From: Dolomedes plantarius
Taxonomy: Eukaryota; Arthropoda; Arachnida; Araneae; Dolomedidae
NCBI GenBank assembly: GCA_907164885.2
Contig: OU015490.1
Location: 239,677,639-239,741,638 of the forward strand
Reading direction: 5' to 3'
Length of the DNA stretch: 64,000 bases
Part shown: in pieces, positions 38,897-50,830 of the stretch
Numbering within the stretch: the first letter of the stretch is position 1
How the letters are laid out: every line of letters begins with the position of its first letter
The notes under the pieces: generated by a model
Database searches by the model: none
What the model saw: only the letters and a program-made list of their open reading frames with translations
Told to the model about the DNA's origin: nothing
Position numbers and translations under genes: made by a program

Positions 38897-38948
38897 CAGT
38901 ACCTATATAATTAAAAACCCATTAAGGGCGGGTGGGATTGGGGCCTCT

Positions 38949-39084
38949 GACTTTGTCAAGAAAAGTCATAAGAAATGAGCTCCTGATGTACGGACATTTC
39001 TTTTAGAATTTGCCGGAAAATTGTTACTCTTTTTCGGCATTGTTTATTCCACTTTTACGGCAAGAAATTCTATATATATTTATG
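38949..39084 (+). repeat. 136 bp direct repeat, right copy
   Basis: The right copy of 38308-38443 at a spacing of 641 bp. Its last bases are the same TA-rich ATATATATTTATG that starts the array on the left. Confidence 0.92.
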
Positions 39085-39537
39085 AAATACATATGGCAGG
39101 ATCTGTGTTTATATATTATAGCGGTTTTTAATCTTTATCCGCAGACAAACGCACAACTTTCTTCATGACCGCTTATAACGTCCATGTGACTACTGTCAGA
39201 AACATTTGCAATGGGGGGCCCGGCCCAGGGCATGCAGTTAACACTAACATTCCTGTGGAAACCACAGCTCCTCCCCACGAGCCGGATGTTCTCCGTATTG
39301 ACCAAAACCAGCGTTGAGAAAGTCTTATTAAGCCCCCCCCCCCCCTTTTTCCCTCTGAGATAACGATATATAGGATTTCGGTCGTATGTTTTCTTTTTTC
39401 CAACGATGCTAAGTTTTTTTTTAAACTCATTCTCAGTTTATGACATTTCACAATAACGGCCCCTGCGTGTTTATAACCAAAGGTCCTTGGGACTGTTTTC
39501 TTCAAGGACTAGAAATCGAATCTTGATCTCCTTACCT
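39085..39537. other. Unique spacer, locally GC-rich
   Basis: A GC-rich patch lies at 39210-39300 and a 12 bp C run at about 39333. The 110-codon minus-strand frame (39173-39505) spans the homopolymer and has no recognisable domain. Confidence 0.3.
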
Positions 39538-40025
39538 CATAGACGTAGCATCCAGGGGGGCGGGGGGGAAGGGGCAAGGGGGCACGTGACCCCCCAACTT
39601 AACTTGAAATAAATTAAAATGTTAATAGAATTTCAGTTAAAATTGTAAAATTGTAGAAAACTTTTAAGGAAGTTGGTTTTTTCCCGCTTTTTCAAACTGT
39701 GAAACTGAATATTCCGATTATGTCTTTAGCCTTAGCGTAGTTTTTAACAATGATATGATCCATAAAAAAAAATTCGATGTTATATATTTTTTTCTCATTT
39801 TATTTATATTTTATTTATTTTTCTCATTGTATAACTTTTGAATACTACTCAAACATGAATTCTATCGTTATTCAATTTTTAAAAAATCATAATATTTCAT
39901 ATTTTAAGGACTGTCCAGCAGTCAATGCGCTGAGGGTCCTAACTGAATTAAACTCGTGCCCCCCCCCCCAAAAAAAAAAAAATAAAATTAAAAAAAAAAA
40001 AAATTAGAAGCACGCTACGCCTATG
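39538..40025. mobile_element. hAT-type non-autonomous element, 488 bp
   Basis: The inverted termini are CATAGACGTAGCATCC at the left and CATAGGCGTAGCGTGC read inward at the right. The 8 bp flanks are CCTTACCT (39530-39537) and CCTTCCCT (40026-40033), matching at seven of eight positions. G/C runs sit near both ends. No transposase frame is present. Confidence 0.8.
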
Positions 40026-40033
40026 CCTTCCCT

Positions 40034-42382
40034 CGAGATGAATGCTCTCTAACTGGTGAACGTTGTAGAGTAGTTTGCTACAAAACGTGCGTATTTTAAC
40101 AAACAGAAAAAAATTAAATTTAAGTTTGACCGTCTTTGGAATCGTAGCCTATATAATTTTTGTAAGATAGAGGAAAATAAATGAGTTAATAAAGGTAAAA
40201 TAAATACAGGACGTGTTTTATAAGAAAGTAAGGCTTGAATGAAATAAAGAAGGTGAACATAATTTTAGTCCCAGACTGATATCAGTCTGACATAAACGGG
40301 AGTAATTTCGAAAAAGGCACCATACCGTGAAATGCAAAATCTCGGGTGCAAGTAACCTGAGGTTAAAGTAAATGTTCTCTATCCAGGAAAAGCATTTTCT
40401 ATAAATGTATACTTTTACTACTGCATTAGCGGAGAGCTATTGCTTGTTCAGTTTCAGAGAGTTATTTGCACAGTTCAGACTGCAACAGCACTTTTACAAT
40501 TTAAACAATACTTTCAAAAAAGTTCGGAACTTTACGTTTCTTTCTCAGTGTTTTGTTATTTCATATCACTAGGAAGTAACTTTCCACTTCTGTAACATAG
40601 ATGCCGGTGTTGGTTGACTTTTGTTTTCCCCATTCTGTTTCACAATTCTACCTCTTCAGTGAATAAAGCATAGTTCCTATGAAACCTTTTTTTTATTCAC
40701 ATAGTCCGTCCCCCCGACACAGGTGTTTATATAAGTTACGTCGTGTTGGTAAACGATTTCACACTCTGGCCTTGAAATGTTTTTTCATAGACTACCGCTG
40801 AACAAAGAATTACCAAGTCGCCTACGCCATCAACGAACTCAAATACCGACAGCTGAAAAAACGCAAAGGAGAACGGGGGAAAAAGCTATGAAATCTTATC
40901 AACGATTTAATTTAATTGGATTTCCTCCTTTTTGCTAAGTTAATTTCAGATAAAAATTCTGCTCTTTCACTTCAATTTAATTGCTGATTTTAGAAACAAA
41001 ACAACTTTGCGAGCTTACATTTTAATGGAAAATTTGATGAATTTGTTCAGTGTTAACATTTCGCTGCCAACCTCTAAATGAAACCCTTTTTCTGATAGTA
41101 AATAAAGTAAATTTCATTCCTGTAGAAATAAACATACAGGACAGAGAGGTAAATTTGTCATTGAAATTTAACGACTTTGTATTAGAAATAAAATGGAAAG
41201 TTCACAGAACCAAACTATACTTATAACAAATTCGTACTGTCTGCATTCATTTTCTCAAAAAGCCTCTAGGTCAAATAACTTTACCATAAGCTCTTCAAAA
41301 AGTTATATGTATAAGAAGTTAAGTCTTTTCAGAAAATGGAAAGCAGAATAAATCTATGATCTGTGAAAATAGAGACGCAAGCAGAGTTCGTTGCTAGCGG
41401 GTGTTTTCAGATTCCAGGAGTGTATGTGTGTGTGCGTGTAGGGAGGGGGGAGGGATTAATGAAGAGCAACACTGGAATTACACTTTCTCAGATGACTTTT
41501 AAGATCGAGGGGTGCCTAACGCTACGGTTGTGTGCTTCTGACAAAGTATTTTGTTAGAATTCGTGATTTGATTTTAGAATTTCTAAAAAGAATTTTAACA
41601 TGCAAATGTTTATGCTTCCACTTCTCTTATATTTTTTGAAACACCTATTTATTTCCAGAGAGTTTCAGATTTTCAGTTTTCACATCAAATCTTCTTTTTT
41701 TCCCCCTCAAATTATAATACCAGTGTTGGTAATAAAAAATAAGAAGTATTATTAAATCGTTGTTTAAAGGATTTTTTTACATAAAGAGTTAAGAAAAAAG
41801 GGTGAGCCTCCAGTATTTAAAAGTCAGATTCCCTTTCTGTTTTCACACCAGTAAAGTAAACGAAATTTATTTTTTCCAATGACATTTACTTTTATTGAGA
41901 AGTAAGTATTTTCGAATTGATATAATCCCTTACAATTATAGTTAATTAATAATGTGTAAAATTTTATGAAAATAAAGTAATATCGAATGAAGCCAATCAA
42001 ACGTACCGGTATAAAACATAAAAGAACATCGGCTGTGATAAAATTAAATCATGTGCTTCATTTCATTCCAGTTGAAAACATTTCTCAAAATAATTGAATT
42101 TATCATACTTTGTTCAAGTTTTAAACATTTTATGCATAATTAAAAACTGAAAAAATCACTTGAGCTCTTTGCTTCAACGCATTTAATTTTTTCGCCCACA
42201 GTTATTTTACACAAACATTCAGGAAAACGTATCTAGTTTCTAATTTTCAGTTCCTTTTCGTTAAAAAAGGAGCATCTTCTGGCTTATGTAAACACGAGAG
42301 AGAGAACATAAAAGAACTTTCTGTTATGGTTCATCAATATTCTACATTTTCTACATTTGTATTTATTCTCGAGTTGAAGGTT

Positions 42383-42391
<9 letters not shown>
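40034..42391. other. Long unique stretch, no gene seen
   Basis: It includes a perfect 18 bp palindrome, CAGACTGATATCAGTCTG, at 40272-40289. A short G-rich patch lies near 41440. No repeats or coding frames were recognised. Confidence 0.4.

Positions 42392-42455
<64 letters not shown>
42392..42455. repeat. (AC)n(AT)n microsatellite
   Basis: About 12 AC units are followed by AT. Confidence 0.95.
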
Positions 42456-42457
<2 letters not shown>

Positions 42458-43059
42458 CTACCGGCTATTTTTCTTCAAAACTTTCAAACTTCACAGTTTC
42501 TTTTAATTCATTCGGAAAGAAAGAAAACTTTTCTCTAAAATTGTTATTGTTAGCAGATGTGGCTCGTAGGTATTTTTGTGAATAAATTAGAGTAATATTT
42601 ATGTAACTATGTGATTCTGAAAAAATTTAATGTTGAAAAAATAATCAATGTGGAACGTGGTATCGTCTGCATATATCTTTAGCAATAACTCAGTACAATT
42701 GAATAAAACAAGTTAATTCCAAAACATCGAATGAATTTTAATAATTTGTTTATTTAGGGATTTTTTCCACAATCTTGAATTTAATTATCTAACACTCGAT
42801 TATAGAATTTGAGAGCAGGTGTAGGTAGATACCTTGTGTTAGGTAACGTTATAACTCTGTCACAACATATTACGTTATATATTACGATATTACAACATAT
42901 TACGATATAGTCTTAAAGAATATTTGCATGCCCTTACCATAACACAGAAAAAATTTTCGCCGAGTAAATCAAATCTCAGTAACAGACTCAGTAAATCAAG
43001 TCTTGACTGACTCAGTAAATCAAGTCTTGATTTACTGAGAATTCTGGAATCATTTTCCG
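42456..43059. other. AT-rich spacer with short local repeats
   Basis: Local repeats of ACAACATATTACG (42860-42910) and GACTCAGTAAATCAAGTCTTGA (42980-43040) occur; the latter is partly palindromic. No gene was seen. Confidence 0.4.
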
Positions 43060-43404
43060 ACGCAACATCGTATCTATAGTTAAAATATCTGGCTGAAATG
43101 AAACACTGGTTTCAAAGCAATAAACAAAAAATATTTAAGTAATGATTAATTGAATTTTACATCGAAGTAAAGAATATAACTACCCCAAAAGCTAGAAAAT
43201 CAAAGCATAAGCTATATTAAAGATATTGCCTCTTTATTTTGAGATTTAAAAATACCTGAAGGAAGGGAAACACTGGTTCCAAAGTGGCAAACATAAAATA
43301 TTAAAGTAATGATTGATTAAAATTTACATCGAACTAAAGAATTATAACTCTCCTGAAAACTAGCAAATGAAAGCATTAGCTATATTAAAGATACTGCCTT
43401 TTTA

Positions 43405-43940
43405 CGAGGGATGGAGCTTTATTTGTGGCAACACTGTTGTAGACACCCCACACAGCAGAACCTAGGAAAGCAGCCTACACCACACGTACGTCACATACTT
43501 GCCTTACTTCAGAGCAAATGCGTTCTCCCCACAAACATCACACGCCTGCACAGTGACAGGATGAATGCAGCCATGTTTTAGTTACAGGTCTATACTACGA
43601 AATAATTTGTTGCATCTTACTGGTGGAAGGAAAATGCTTGTGCACATACAGCGCAAACTGTGGCTGATGTGTTTACTCGCGGGGCTGGGAAGTGCTCTAT
43701 CATCCCCCATATTCGCTGGACTTAAGTCCCTGTGACTTTGATCTTCATCCCCAAGATGAAGGAACAACACCGTAGCATTCGCTTCCATACCGTTCCAGAT
43801 ATTCTGCAAGCTTGAGACCGCTCCATTCGAAGGATCAACAGATCATGTGCTACTTAGAAGGGCTATAAAAGTTTTAGCACAGTGTCTCTTTTGTATACAT
43901 TGTACATACCTAGTTGCCACTATTAAAGCTCCATCCTATG
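43405..43940 (+). mobile_element. mariner transposon remnant inserted in the satellite
   Basis: The left terminus is CGAGGGATGGAGCTTTATTT, with the CGAGGG start typical of several mariner subfamilies. The right end contains the complement of GGATGGAGCTTTAATAGTGG. TA flanks both ends (43403-43404 and 43941-43942). At 536 bp it is well under the usual ~1.3 kb, so it is internally deleted. The outermost right bases are mutated. Confidence 0.85.
43627..43815 (+). pseudogene. mariner transposase fragment, frameshifted, with second catalytic Asp replaced
   Basis: The first part reads KENACAHTAQTVADVFTRGA, matching the mariner DNARPHTA region with Asp changed to Glu. A frameshift near 43700 leads to HPPYSLDLSPCDFDLHP, the conserved YSPDLxPxDY block with the third catalytic Asp kept. 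A second shift near 43752 leads to PKMKEQHRSIRFHTVPDILQ, then TGA. The two catalytic positions are 34 residues apart once one base is allowed for, as in D,D34D mariner enzymes. The first catalytic Asp and the DNA-binding domain are absent. Non-functional. Confidence 0.85.
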
Positions 43941-44775
43941 TATTTGAAGATTTTAAAAACACCTGAATGAAGTGAAACACTGGTTTCAAACATAAAATAT
44001 TAAAGTAATGATAGATTGAAATTTGCATCGAACTAAAGAACTATAACTCTCCCGAAAACTAGCAAATCGAAGAATGAGCTTTACTAAACATATTGCCTTT
44101 TAATTTTAAGATTTAAAAATACCTAAAGGAAGTGAAACAGTGGTTTCAAAGTGACAAAGATAAAATATTATAGTAATGATTGATTGAATTTTACATTGAG
44201 AAAATGAATATAACTCTTTTGAAAGCTGGCAAACCAAAGCATGATTTTTACTGAAGATGTTGCTTTTTTTTTATTTTGAGATTTAAAAACACATGAATGA
44301 AGTGAAACACTGGTTTCAAAGTGACAAAGATAAAATATTAATAGTAATGATTGATTGAATTTTACATTGAACAAATGAATATAACTATTTTGAAAGCTAG
44401 CAAATCAAAGCATGATTTTTACTAAAGATATTGCTTCTTTTATTTTGAGATTTAAAAACACACGAATGAAGTGAAACACTGGTTTCAAAGTGACAAACAT
44501 AAAACATTAAAGTAAAGATGGATTGAGTTTTACATTGAACTAAAGAATGTACCTGTCCTGAAAGCTAGCAGATCAAAGCAAAAGTTTTGCTAAAGATATA
44601 GCCTTTTTATTTTGAGAAAATCGAAGGGAAATTTAATTGAAAGAAATCTCTGCTAATTTTTTTTAACTTTGGAAGGCTTATGGCTTTCAATCTATGTAGT
44701 TTAGGGGCTGTGTGTCGATCCCCATTGCAATATAAAATGCGTTATAATCGTTTCTAACAAATATCTTATGCATTA

Positions 44776-45482
44776 CTAGCTGAAAACCCGTGCTTCGCTA
44801 CGGAGTACATTGAAATTAAATACAACGGTCAATGTATGCAATTAATTCCAAAAAAAAAATAATAATAAATATATATATATATATATTTATAATAAATACG
44901 ACGATCAATGTATACAATTGATGTAAAAAAAAACATATTTATAAAAAAATCGTAAGGGATATTTTTATAGACAAAATAAAGTCCAATCGTCTGCCGCATT
45001 AGCAAGAAAAAAATATTTTTTTGTCTTTTGTTTTTTTGGCACGTGACGATAAATTTATTTAAAGTACCAGAAAAAGAAATCACGTGATCAGCATTTAATA
45101 AATTAAATTCTAAAAATTAATCTTTAAAAATTCACCAAAAATCAGGAAATGGAGTTAAAAATTCGAAAAAAATTTCATTTTGAAGGAATTTTTATGATCT
45201 TTCTCGTGATATAAATTTTATAACCCTCAATGTATTATTTTAAATGCAAACGTAAAAAAAGTTTTAAAAGCAGCTTAAAAATTTAATTTTAAAAAATCTA
45301 AGAAGAATTTTTGAAAAATCTTTCTTAGTGCACCCCTACACTATTAGAAGAATCGCCATGCAAAATTTCAGCCCTTTAGGTCCAGCGGTTTGGTCTGTGC
45401 GTTGTATGTCAGTCAGGCAGTGAATGAATGAATGAATGAATGAATGAATGAGTCAGTTACGGAACTGTTTTATATATATAGA
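44776..45482 (-). mobile_element. Non-autonomous Helitron, minus strand (copy I)
   Basis: Read on the minus strand it starts TCTATATATATAAAACAG at 45482. It carries an (ATTC)n block and the GCTGAAATTTTGCATGG block. It ends with CCGTA-GCGAAG-CACGG hairpin, TTTTCAGCTAG, at 44776. Host A and T flank the ends. It is 707 bp, and the only copy in this orientation. Confidence 0.9.
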
Positions 45483-46314
45483 TTAACAAATAGTTAAATA
45501 CGCTTGATTATTCCGTAGTATCTATGTATCACTGACTGCAATATTCAAAATAAAGCATAGAGATACATCTCTATAGGATATTATAAGATACATAATTTCA
45601 TGCAATCTCATAATTTCGTCCTGATCATAATCTCCTAATATATTACACATTTTTATTTAACTTCAAAGTAAAAATATTCTCGGACATATTAAATACTAAT
45701 TTAGATGAATTTAAATGGATGAATAATGTATGTCTAATTAAAATAACAAATACGTTTTAAAGCAATTTCTATTTTTTAAATTTCATCCGATTTTATAAAT
45801 TGTATCTTTCTCTTTCTAGTCCCTCACCGAAGTGTGTAATGACAACAGAATAAAATTTCTGGATTCAGCATCTCGAAGAAAACACGTAGCATTTCTTTAT
45901 TAATATGTAAGTACTTTTATTGTTAAAATGTAGTTTTATGAGAAATTTAAATATTACATAATTCAGTTTCATTAATTTTTTTCTCTTTTTTTTTGTTCTC
46001 ATTTCGAAAAATTACTGAATGCATGATTAATTTATACAGCATATTTGGATAGGGGGGAATTTAAAAATTATATGTAATGCTAACACAGCCTTTTTTAGAC
46101 TGAAATATTAGATGGGAAAACTATATTGAAAGCTAGAACCAAATCCATATATTTAAGTGGCTAAGCCAATTCTTTGGCAGTCCGTGAGAGAAAACTACTG
46201 CATGAATTTACTTTATTTTGGTTAAAAACGAAAGATTTTAATCTATAAACGTGTCAAATTTGGCTTTTGTAACCGCAATTTTTATTAATTAGCGATAATT
46301 TACAGTTAAAAATT
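45483..46314. other. AT-rich spacer
   Basis: No gene or repeat was recognised. Confidence 0.35.
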
Positions 46315-46482
46315 GCTTTCTGCGCATGCTCAGTGACATATTTAAATCTGGCTTTAGATACTCACTAAGCACGAAGTCGCTTAAATACATTAAATGGTTT
46401 CTGTGCATGCTCAGTGACATGTTTAAATCTGGCTTTAGATATATACTTACTAAGCACGAGGCCGCATAAATACGTTAATTTG
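46315..46482 (+). repeat. Tandem duplication, ~82 bp unit, two copies
   Basis: TTTCTGCGCATGCTCAGTGA, then TTTAAATCTGGCTTTAGATA, then CTAAGCACGA-G-CGC and AAATAC-TTAA occur twice in a row with small changes. Confidence 0.8.
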
Positions 46483-48144
46483 TTTATTCCTAGGAATCTT
46501 TCTAGCTCTCTATCTGCCAGTTTTACTTTTAGTTATGTTTGTGAGATTTCGAATTAAACCTGACGGAAATTGTTTATTTCGCGCTGTTGAGTTATATATT
46601 TATTTTCCTTGGGTTCACTAGTAATTTTTTAAAGTGTATTTCTCTATTCTTAATATTATGGTTTTCAACACTTGGCAATGATGTGTTGAGTATTTATTTG
46701 TGTATTAGTACATTTATTTACTATCCAACCGTCCTGTATTGACGGGTACCAACTAGTTAGAAATTTACTATTCTAAATTCGAAAATTGTATCCAAAATCT
46801 TATAAGCCTTCTTTAAGAAAAAATAAATAAACTCACTGGATCGATTTCCCGGACTTTTTATGATATTCGAAAGAGGTGAATGTAGCGATTTATGGCTGGA
46901 TGGAGATTTTGGCTGTTGAAAAAAAAAAAAGATATAAAGGATAATCCCGATTGTGCAAATATGGGGTGAAAGTAGACTTATGTTTCGTATACATAGGATA
47001 CGTGACGTTGGAAGCTCCAAAAGGGAAAGAAAAATGAAAGTATTTAAATAAAGAGAAAAGTAGGAGATCTTCATGAGCAAAGGAATAGAATCAAATGAAA
47101 TAACACGTTTTACAGAAAGTGTGGGAATTGCTTTAGAGTGGAAGGGCGATTCTTCATTTTGTTTCCTTCTATCAGTGATGTAGAATGATTGAATGTCGCT
47201 GAGTAGCTCTGAATCTCAAATTAGTCAGACTGTGTTTTGAAACAAGCAATTTATTTTGCTGTTTTTGTATCGTTTGCTGTGGGTTTTTTTTTCAATTATA
47301 TAACATAAAAGAAAAAACGTAGTTTCAGAAGATGCTTAAAGTTCAAACGGTCTAGAATGGTGTTCTGATATGTTCTTAAGTAGTTGATTTTTGCTCCGTC
47401 TATCTAGCATTCCCCTCGTTTCTTCTGAAAGAATTTGTGATCAAAAATTTAAGAAGTCTAAGGAACCAAATTAGTCATTATAATGGCTATGCCATTTCGC
47501 TGAATCACGTTTCAATTTCTTATTATTTTTAAAACGATTTACACTTTTTAATCTACTTTTATGGGATTTGTATGTTATGACTGAGATATACATAAGGAAT
47601 TTTTCTCGCACAAGGTGCTTGGGGCAACGTATCAGTTGAATATAAAAATTTCTTAAATACACAATTATTTAGAGTAGCTATTAATTTTGGGCAGACATGA
47701 TTAGTCCTTCTTTAGGCCGTAAAGCAATGGGTGTAATTACAACTGTGAATGATATCAATGTAATTGCAGACGACATCATCTGATCTCAATTGTTTCCCTT
47801 ATCTCTGATTTGTTCACGTATCAAATATTTCCATTGGATGTCTTATTAAAAGCTACTATTGACTCTTTCTGGGATCCCGTAGGAGTTTAATAAATGCATG
47901 TGATGTTCTTTTTCAGTCAGTCTATGTCTATCTGCTGTAGCTTGAATGTGTTTGACCTACTATATATAAATGTCTATTTTCCCAGTCCATGGAACTTTTT
48001 AACTTAACGCAGTTGCCTCTCTTATTCTAACAGTAAACAAACCACAACTGCGGGAATAATCAAACTCATTATTATAATAAAATTAATGACCAGAAATTTA
48101 AGAAAACTTTACGTCAAGATTCGAGCAGAGACAGTTTGAATAAG
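46483..48144. other. Unique DNA, no gene supported
   Basis: A 107-codon minus-strand frame (46757-47080) and shorter ones have no recognisable domains. No transposon ends were identified. Confidence 0.35.
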
Positions 48145-48360
48145 AGAGTTGAAGGCGTCCACATCGTAGAGCTATTTGCGTCACGAACATCCAAGGAATG
48201 GGCTTGGGTTTGAATCCTGACTAAGATACGGACGTTCTTTTGCTGGCTCTTCGTAGGAAGTAATGTTAGTTCACTTATATGGTTTTCCAATAATAAAGAA
48301 TTCAACTAATTCATGTTATGGAATGGAAAAGACAAGTGCCTGCTTAGGAAAAAACATTGA
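48145..48360 (+). mobile_element. tRNA-derived SINE (family C), plus strand, diverged
   Basis: An A-box-like GTAGAGCTATTTGCG and a B box GGGTTTGAATCCTGAC are followed by a body homologous to the minus-strand copy at 61208-61497 (TAATGTTAGTTCACTTATAT, then TAAAGAATTCAACTAATTC, then GTTATGGAATGGAAAAGAC). No clear tail or target duplication was found. Confidence 0.55.
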
Positions 48361-49128
48361 AGCAGGCCAGATGGCTCATGTGAATCAAATTGAGAATAAA
48401 AATATCACAAAAATTATTCTCCAAGAGATTCAAGAAGAAAAAGACTGAAAACTTTTGCATAAAATACTAAGCGGCATTAATCTAATTGAGGATAAAAAAT
48501 CACACCACAAAAAAGGATAGAGATTCAACACGTTGAAAGAGTAAACTCCCTTGCATAAAATACTAACTTTCCCATTCATACTTACCTATGTTAAGAGAGT
48601 CTTACGAAGCATTTCAAATTAACGCATTTATGTCAGAAATGTACACTATTACTGTGTACTGCCGTTGGGGATTTGAGAAGTCCTTACATTAAACATACAT
48701 ACGGGTGTTACTATCTCATATTCCTTCGCATTAGAACAATCATTAGAATTTGCTACATCAATAGTTTAGGTGAAGCCAAAAATCGATTATCCAAATCTAT
48801 TGATCAAAAATCGATAGTCAAGTCAAAGTACAGCCGTTGTTGATTTTAAGATACTTTTATATTCAAAACATATGCAGATTTTAGTGCAATCTATTCCTTC
48901 CCATTCAAATCATTCGGAAGAATTTGTTTGAGATGAACCTGGATATCCTGTGCACTGTGGATATATAATTGAATGATATTTAGACAAAATAATATATGAA
49001 TACCTTGTCCCAAACTAAGCCATATTCTATTATTGTCTGAATCTAAAAGGAATTATCTAACATGTCTTAAAAATGACTTCTTTTAAACAAATTATAACAC
49101 TCAAAGAAGCGGCACTGAAAGTAGAGTT
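48361..49128. other. AT-rich spacer
   Basis: No gene or repeat was recognised. Confidence 0.35.
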
Positions 49129-49140
49129 ATTGCTTCATGT

Positions 49141-49320
49141 TGGTTGGTTTGGTTTGGAGCACTATGGTCATTTTTTGCTACACGAGGGCTAATTAGACCG
49201 GGACCTACAGCTTAAAGCTGATTCCGAACGGCTCAAAGCATCAACGCCAAGTGTGGGACTCGAACCCACAAACTCTGGTACCGATTGCCAGCACCCTAGC
49301 AATTCGGCCAACGTCCGGCT
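49141..49320 (-). mobile_element. tRNA-derived SINE (family B), minus strand, full length
   Basis: On the minus strand it starts AGCCGGACGTTGGCCGAATT and contains the B box GGTTCGAGTCC inside a perfect TGTGG/CCACA stem. A short body (CCGTTCGGAATC, GTAGGTCCCGGTCTAATT) follows and it ends in CCAAACCAAACCAACC. Flanks ATTGCTTCATGT (49129-49140) and ATTGCCTCATGT (49321-49332) are a 12 bp target duplication with one mismatch. Confidence 0.87.
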
Positions 49321-49332
49321 ATTGCCTCATGT

Positions 49333-50182
49333 AAGAAATTTCAGTTTAGAATATTCTCTTAGCATATCTCCTCCCTCCCCCCACACACACTAACAGAAAA
49401 AGTAGATCCACATATGTGTTATTTGTATTTTAAAATTTTCTTTGTCAAATGAAAGTTCATCAATCGCACTATTCTTATGGTTTTCTGAGTATTCAGTTAA
49501 TTCGAATAAACGATTATTATCCCCTGGCTCAAAATTTACAGTCCGTAAATTTTACTCATTTTCAAGCGTAGAAAATCCTTTAAGTCAGATGTCATGAATT
49601 ATGTATGAGTCTGAAATTTTAAACAAGGAAAATGGCTTTATGTGCCTACGTATTATTCATTCAGTTTTGGTTAATTTTAATTTCTCTGCTTTCCCTGACA
49701 TGAAGGTTGTGTATGTATGCGTAGATACGACAATTTTGGCTATCCTATGGAAGAATAATTCATTTAGAACGGGGGTTCCGAACTTGTGTTCCGCAAAGTT
49801 TCAGATTGGAGGTTTAATTAATATTATTCATATTAGAATGCGACTGTGCGCAAAACTTTACAGAATGTTGAAAAAAGGGAAAAAAAGTTTAACGCTTCAA
49901 ACTTATTACATATTTGGATTCATGGGTTGGCTGCAAAATAAAGGAAACTTTCACATTTCCCCTAAATAGCTATTTTGACTTTTGTTTAATTTTGTATATA
50001 GATTTTTGAATTTACATATGTTGTGAAATATTCATATTTTGTGTTAAGGATCAAACAAATCTTCTATCATTGTAAATAAATTAGCGATCAAACGAGGAAC
50101 GCTTGGCACAATTTTACCAAAGGGGAAGTAAAAAATTTTGTTCTTTACTACAGGAACACTTTGCTTTTTTATTATTAATCTC
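49333..50182. other. AT-rich spacer, possible relic of a hAT end
   Basis: GGGGGTTCCGAACTTGTGTT at about 49770 resembles the start of hAT elements, but no matching right end or duplication was found. A 122-codon frame at 49601-49969 (+) has no recognisable domain. Confidence 0.3.
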
Positions 50183-50616
50183 TATTTAAATAAACACGTT
50201 TAATTTGTTGTTTTGTCCATAATCTATAAAATTTGTCCGGGTTCCAAAATTTTTACATTATTTTATATTCCTGTTTTGTGTAAATAATCAAAAAATATTG
50301 AAAAAATTTTGGAGCCCGGACAAATTTTATAGATTATAGACAAAACAACAAATTAGAAGTTTTTATTTAAAAAGACACTTTTAATTTGTTGTTTTATCTA
50401 TAATCTATAAAATTTGTCCGGGTTCCAAAATTTTTACATTATTTTATATTCCTGTTTTGTGTAAATAAGCAAAAAATATTGAAAAAATTTTGGAGCCCGG
50501 ACAAATTTTATAGATTATAGACAAAACAACAAATTAGAAGTTTTTATTTAAATAGACACTTTTAATTTGTTGTTTTATCTATAATCTATAAAATTTGTCC
50601 GGGCTCCAAAATTTTT
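50183..50616. repeat. Tandem array of hairpins: 181 bp unit containing 53 bp inverted arms
   Basis: Arms 50202-50254 and 50302-50354 are inverted copies with 51 of 53 positions matching (AATTTGTTGTTTTGTC... to ...CCAAAATTTTT). The unit recurs with arms 50383-50435 and 50483-50535. A third unit has only its first arm (50564-50616). Spacers between units (AGAAGTTTTTATTTAAA-AGACACTTTT) are also conserved. After the third arm the sequence turns into a different palindrome built from the loop (AAACAGGAATAT / ATATTCCTGTTT, 50639-50682). Confidence 0.9.
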
Positions 50617-50691
50617 TCAATTTTTTTTAAATTTTATAAAACAGGAATATAAAATATTTTATTATTTCATATTCCTGTTTTGTTCTCGTCA

Positions 50692-50830
50692 CTTGACTCT
50701 GTTCAAAATTACGGGACCGGTTCGTAGGGGGTAATGCTCTCCCACCTATACGGGACTTCTTAAATAAAAGGCCAGGAATTCTGCTGTGTATATGGCGTTA
50801 GGATTATGTCCAATGGCCTGCCACACTGGG
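50692..50830 (+). mobile_element. SINE family D, body fragment
   Basis: It shares CTCGT-ACTTGACTC-GTTC, AAAAT-ACGG-ACC-GG and a GTAGGGGGTAATGCT...CCTATA block with copies at 24709 and 58690. Both head and tail are missing. Confidence 0.6.

Larger units (their letters stand above)
43060..44640. repeat. Satellite-like tandem repeat, ~168 bp unit, six copies, split by a mariner insertion
   Basis: The motif GAAACACTGGTTTCAAA recurs at about 43101, 43268, 43975, 44135, 44305 and 44474. Subtracting the mariner (about 538 bp with its duplicated TA) gives steps of 167, 169, 160, 170 and 169 bp. Units also share TAATGATTGATTGAATTTTA, CAAATCAAAGCATGA, and a block with ATTGCCTCTTTATTTTGAGA. Confidence 0.88.

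Noticed and set aside
39173..39505. 110-codon minus-strand frame
   Set aside because: It crosses a long C homopolymer and a GC-rich patch, and the product has no family features.
49601..49969. 122-codon frame, and a hAT-like terminus at about 49770
   Set aside because: No domain in the frame, and no right-hand terminus or 8 bp duplication to complete a hAT.
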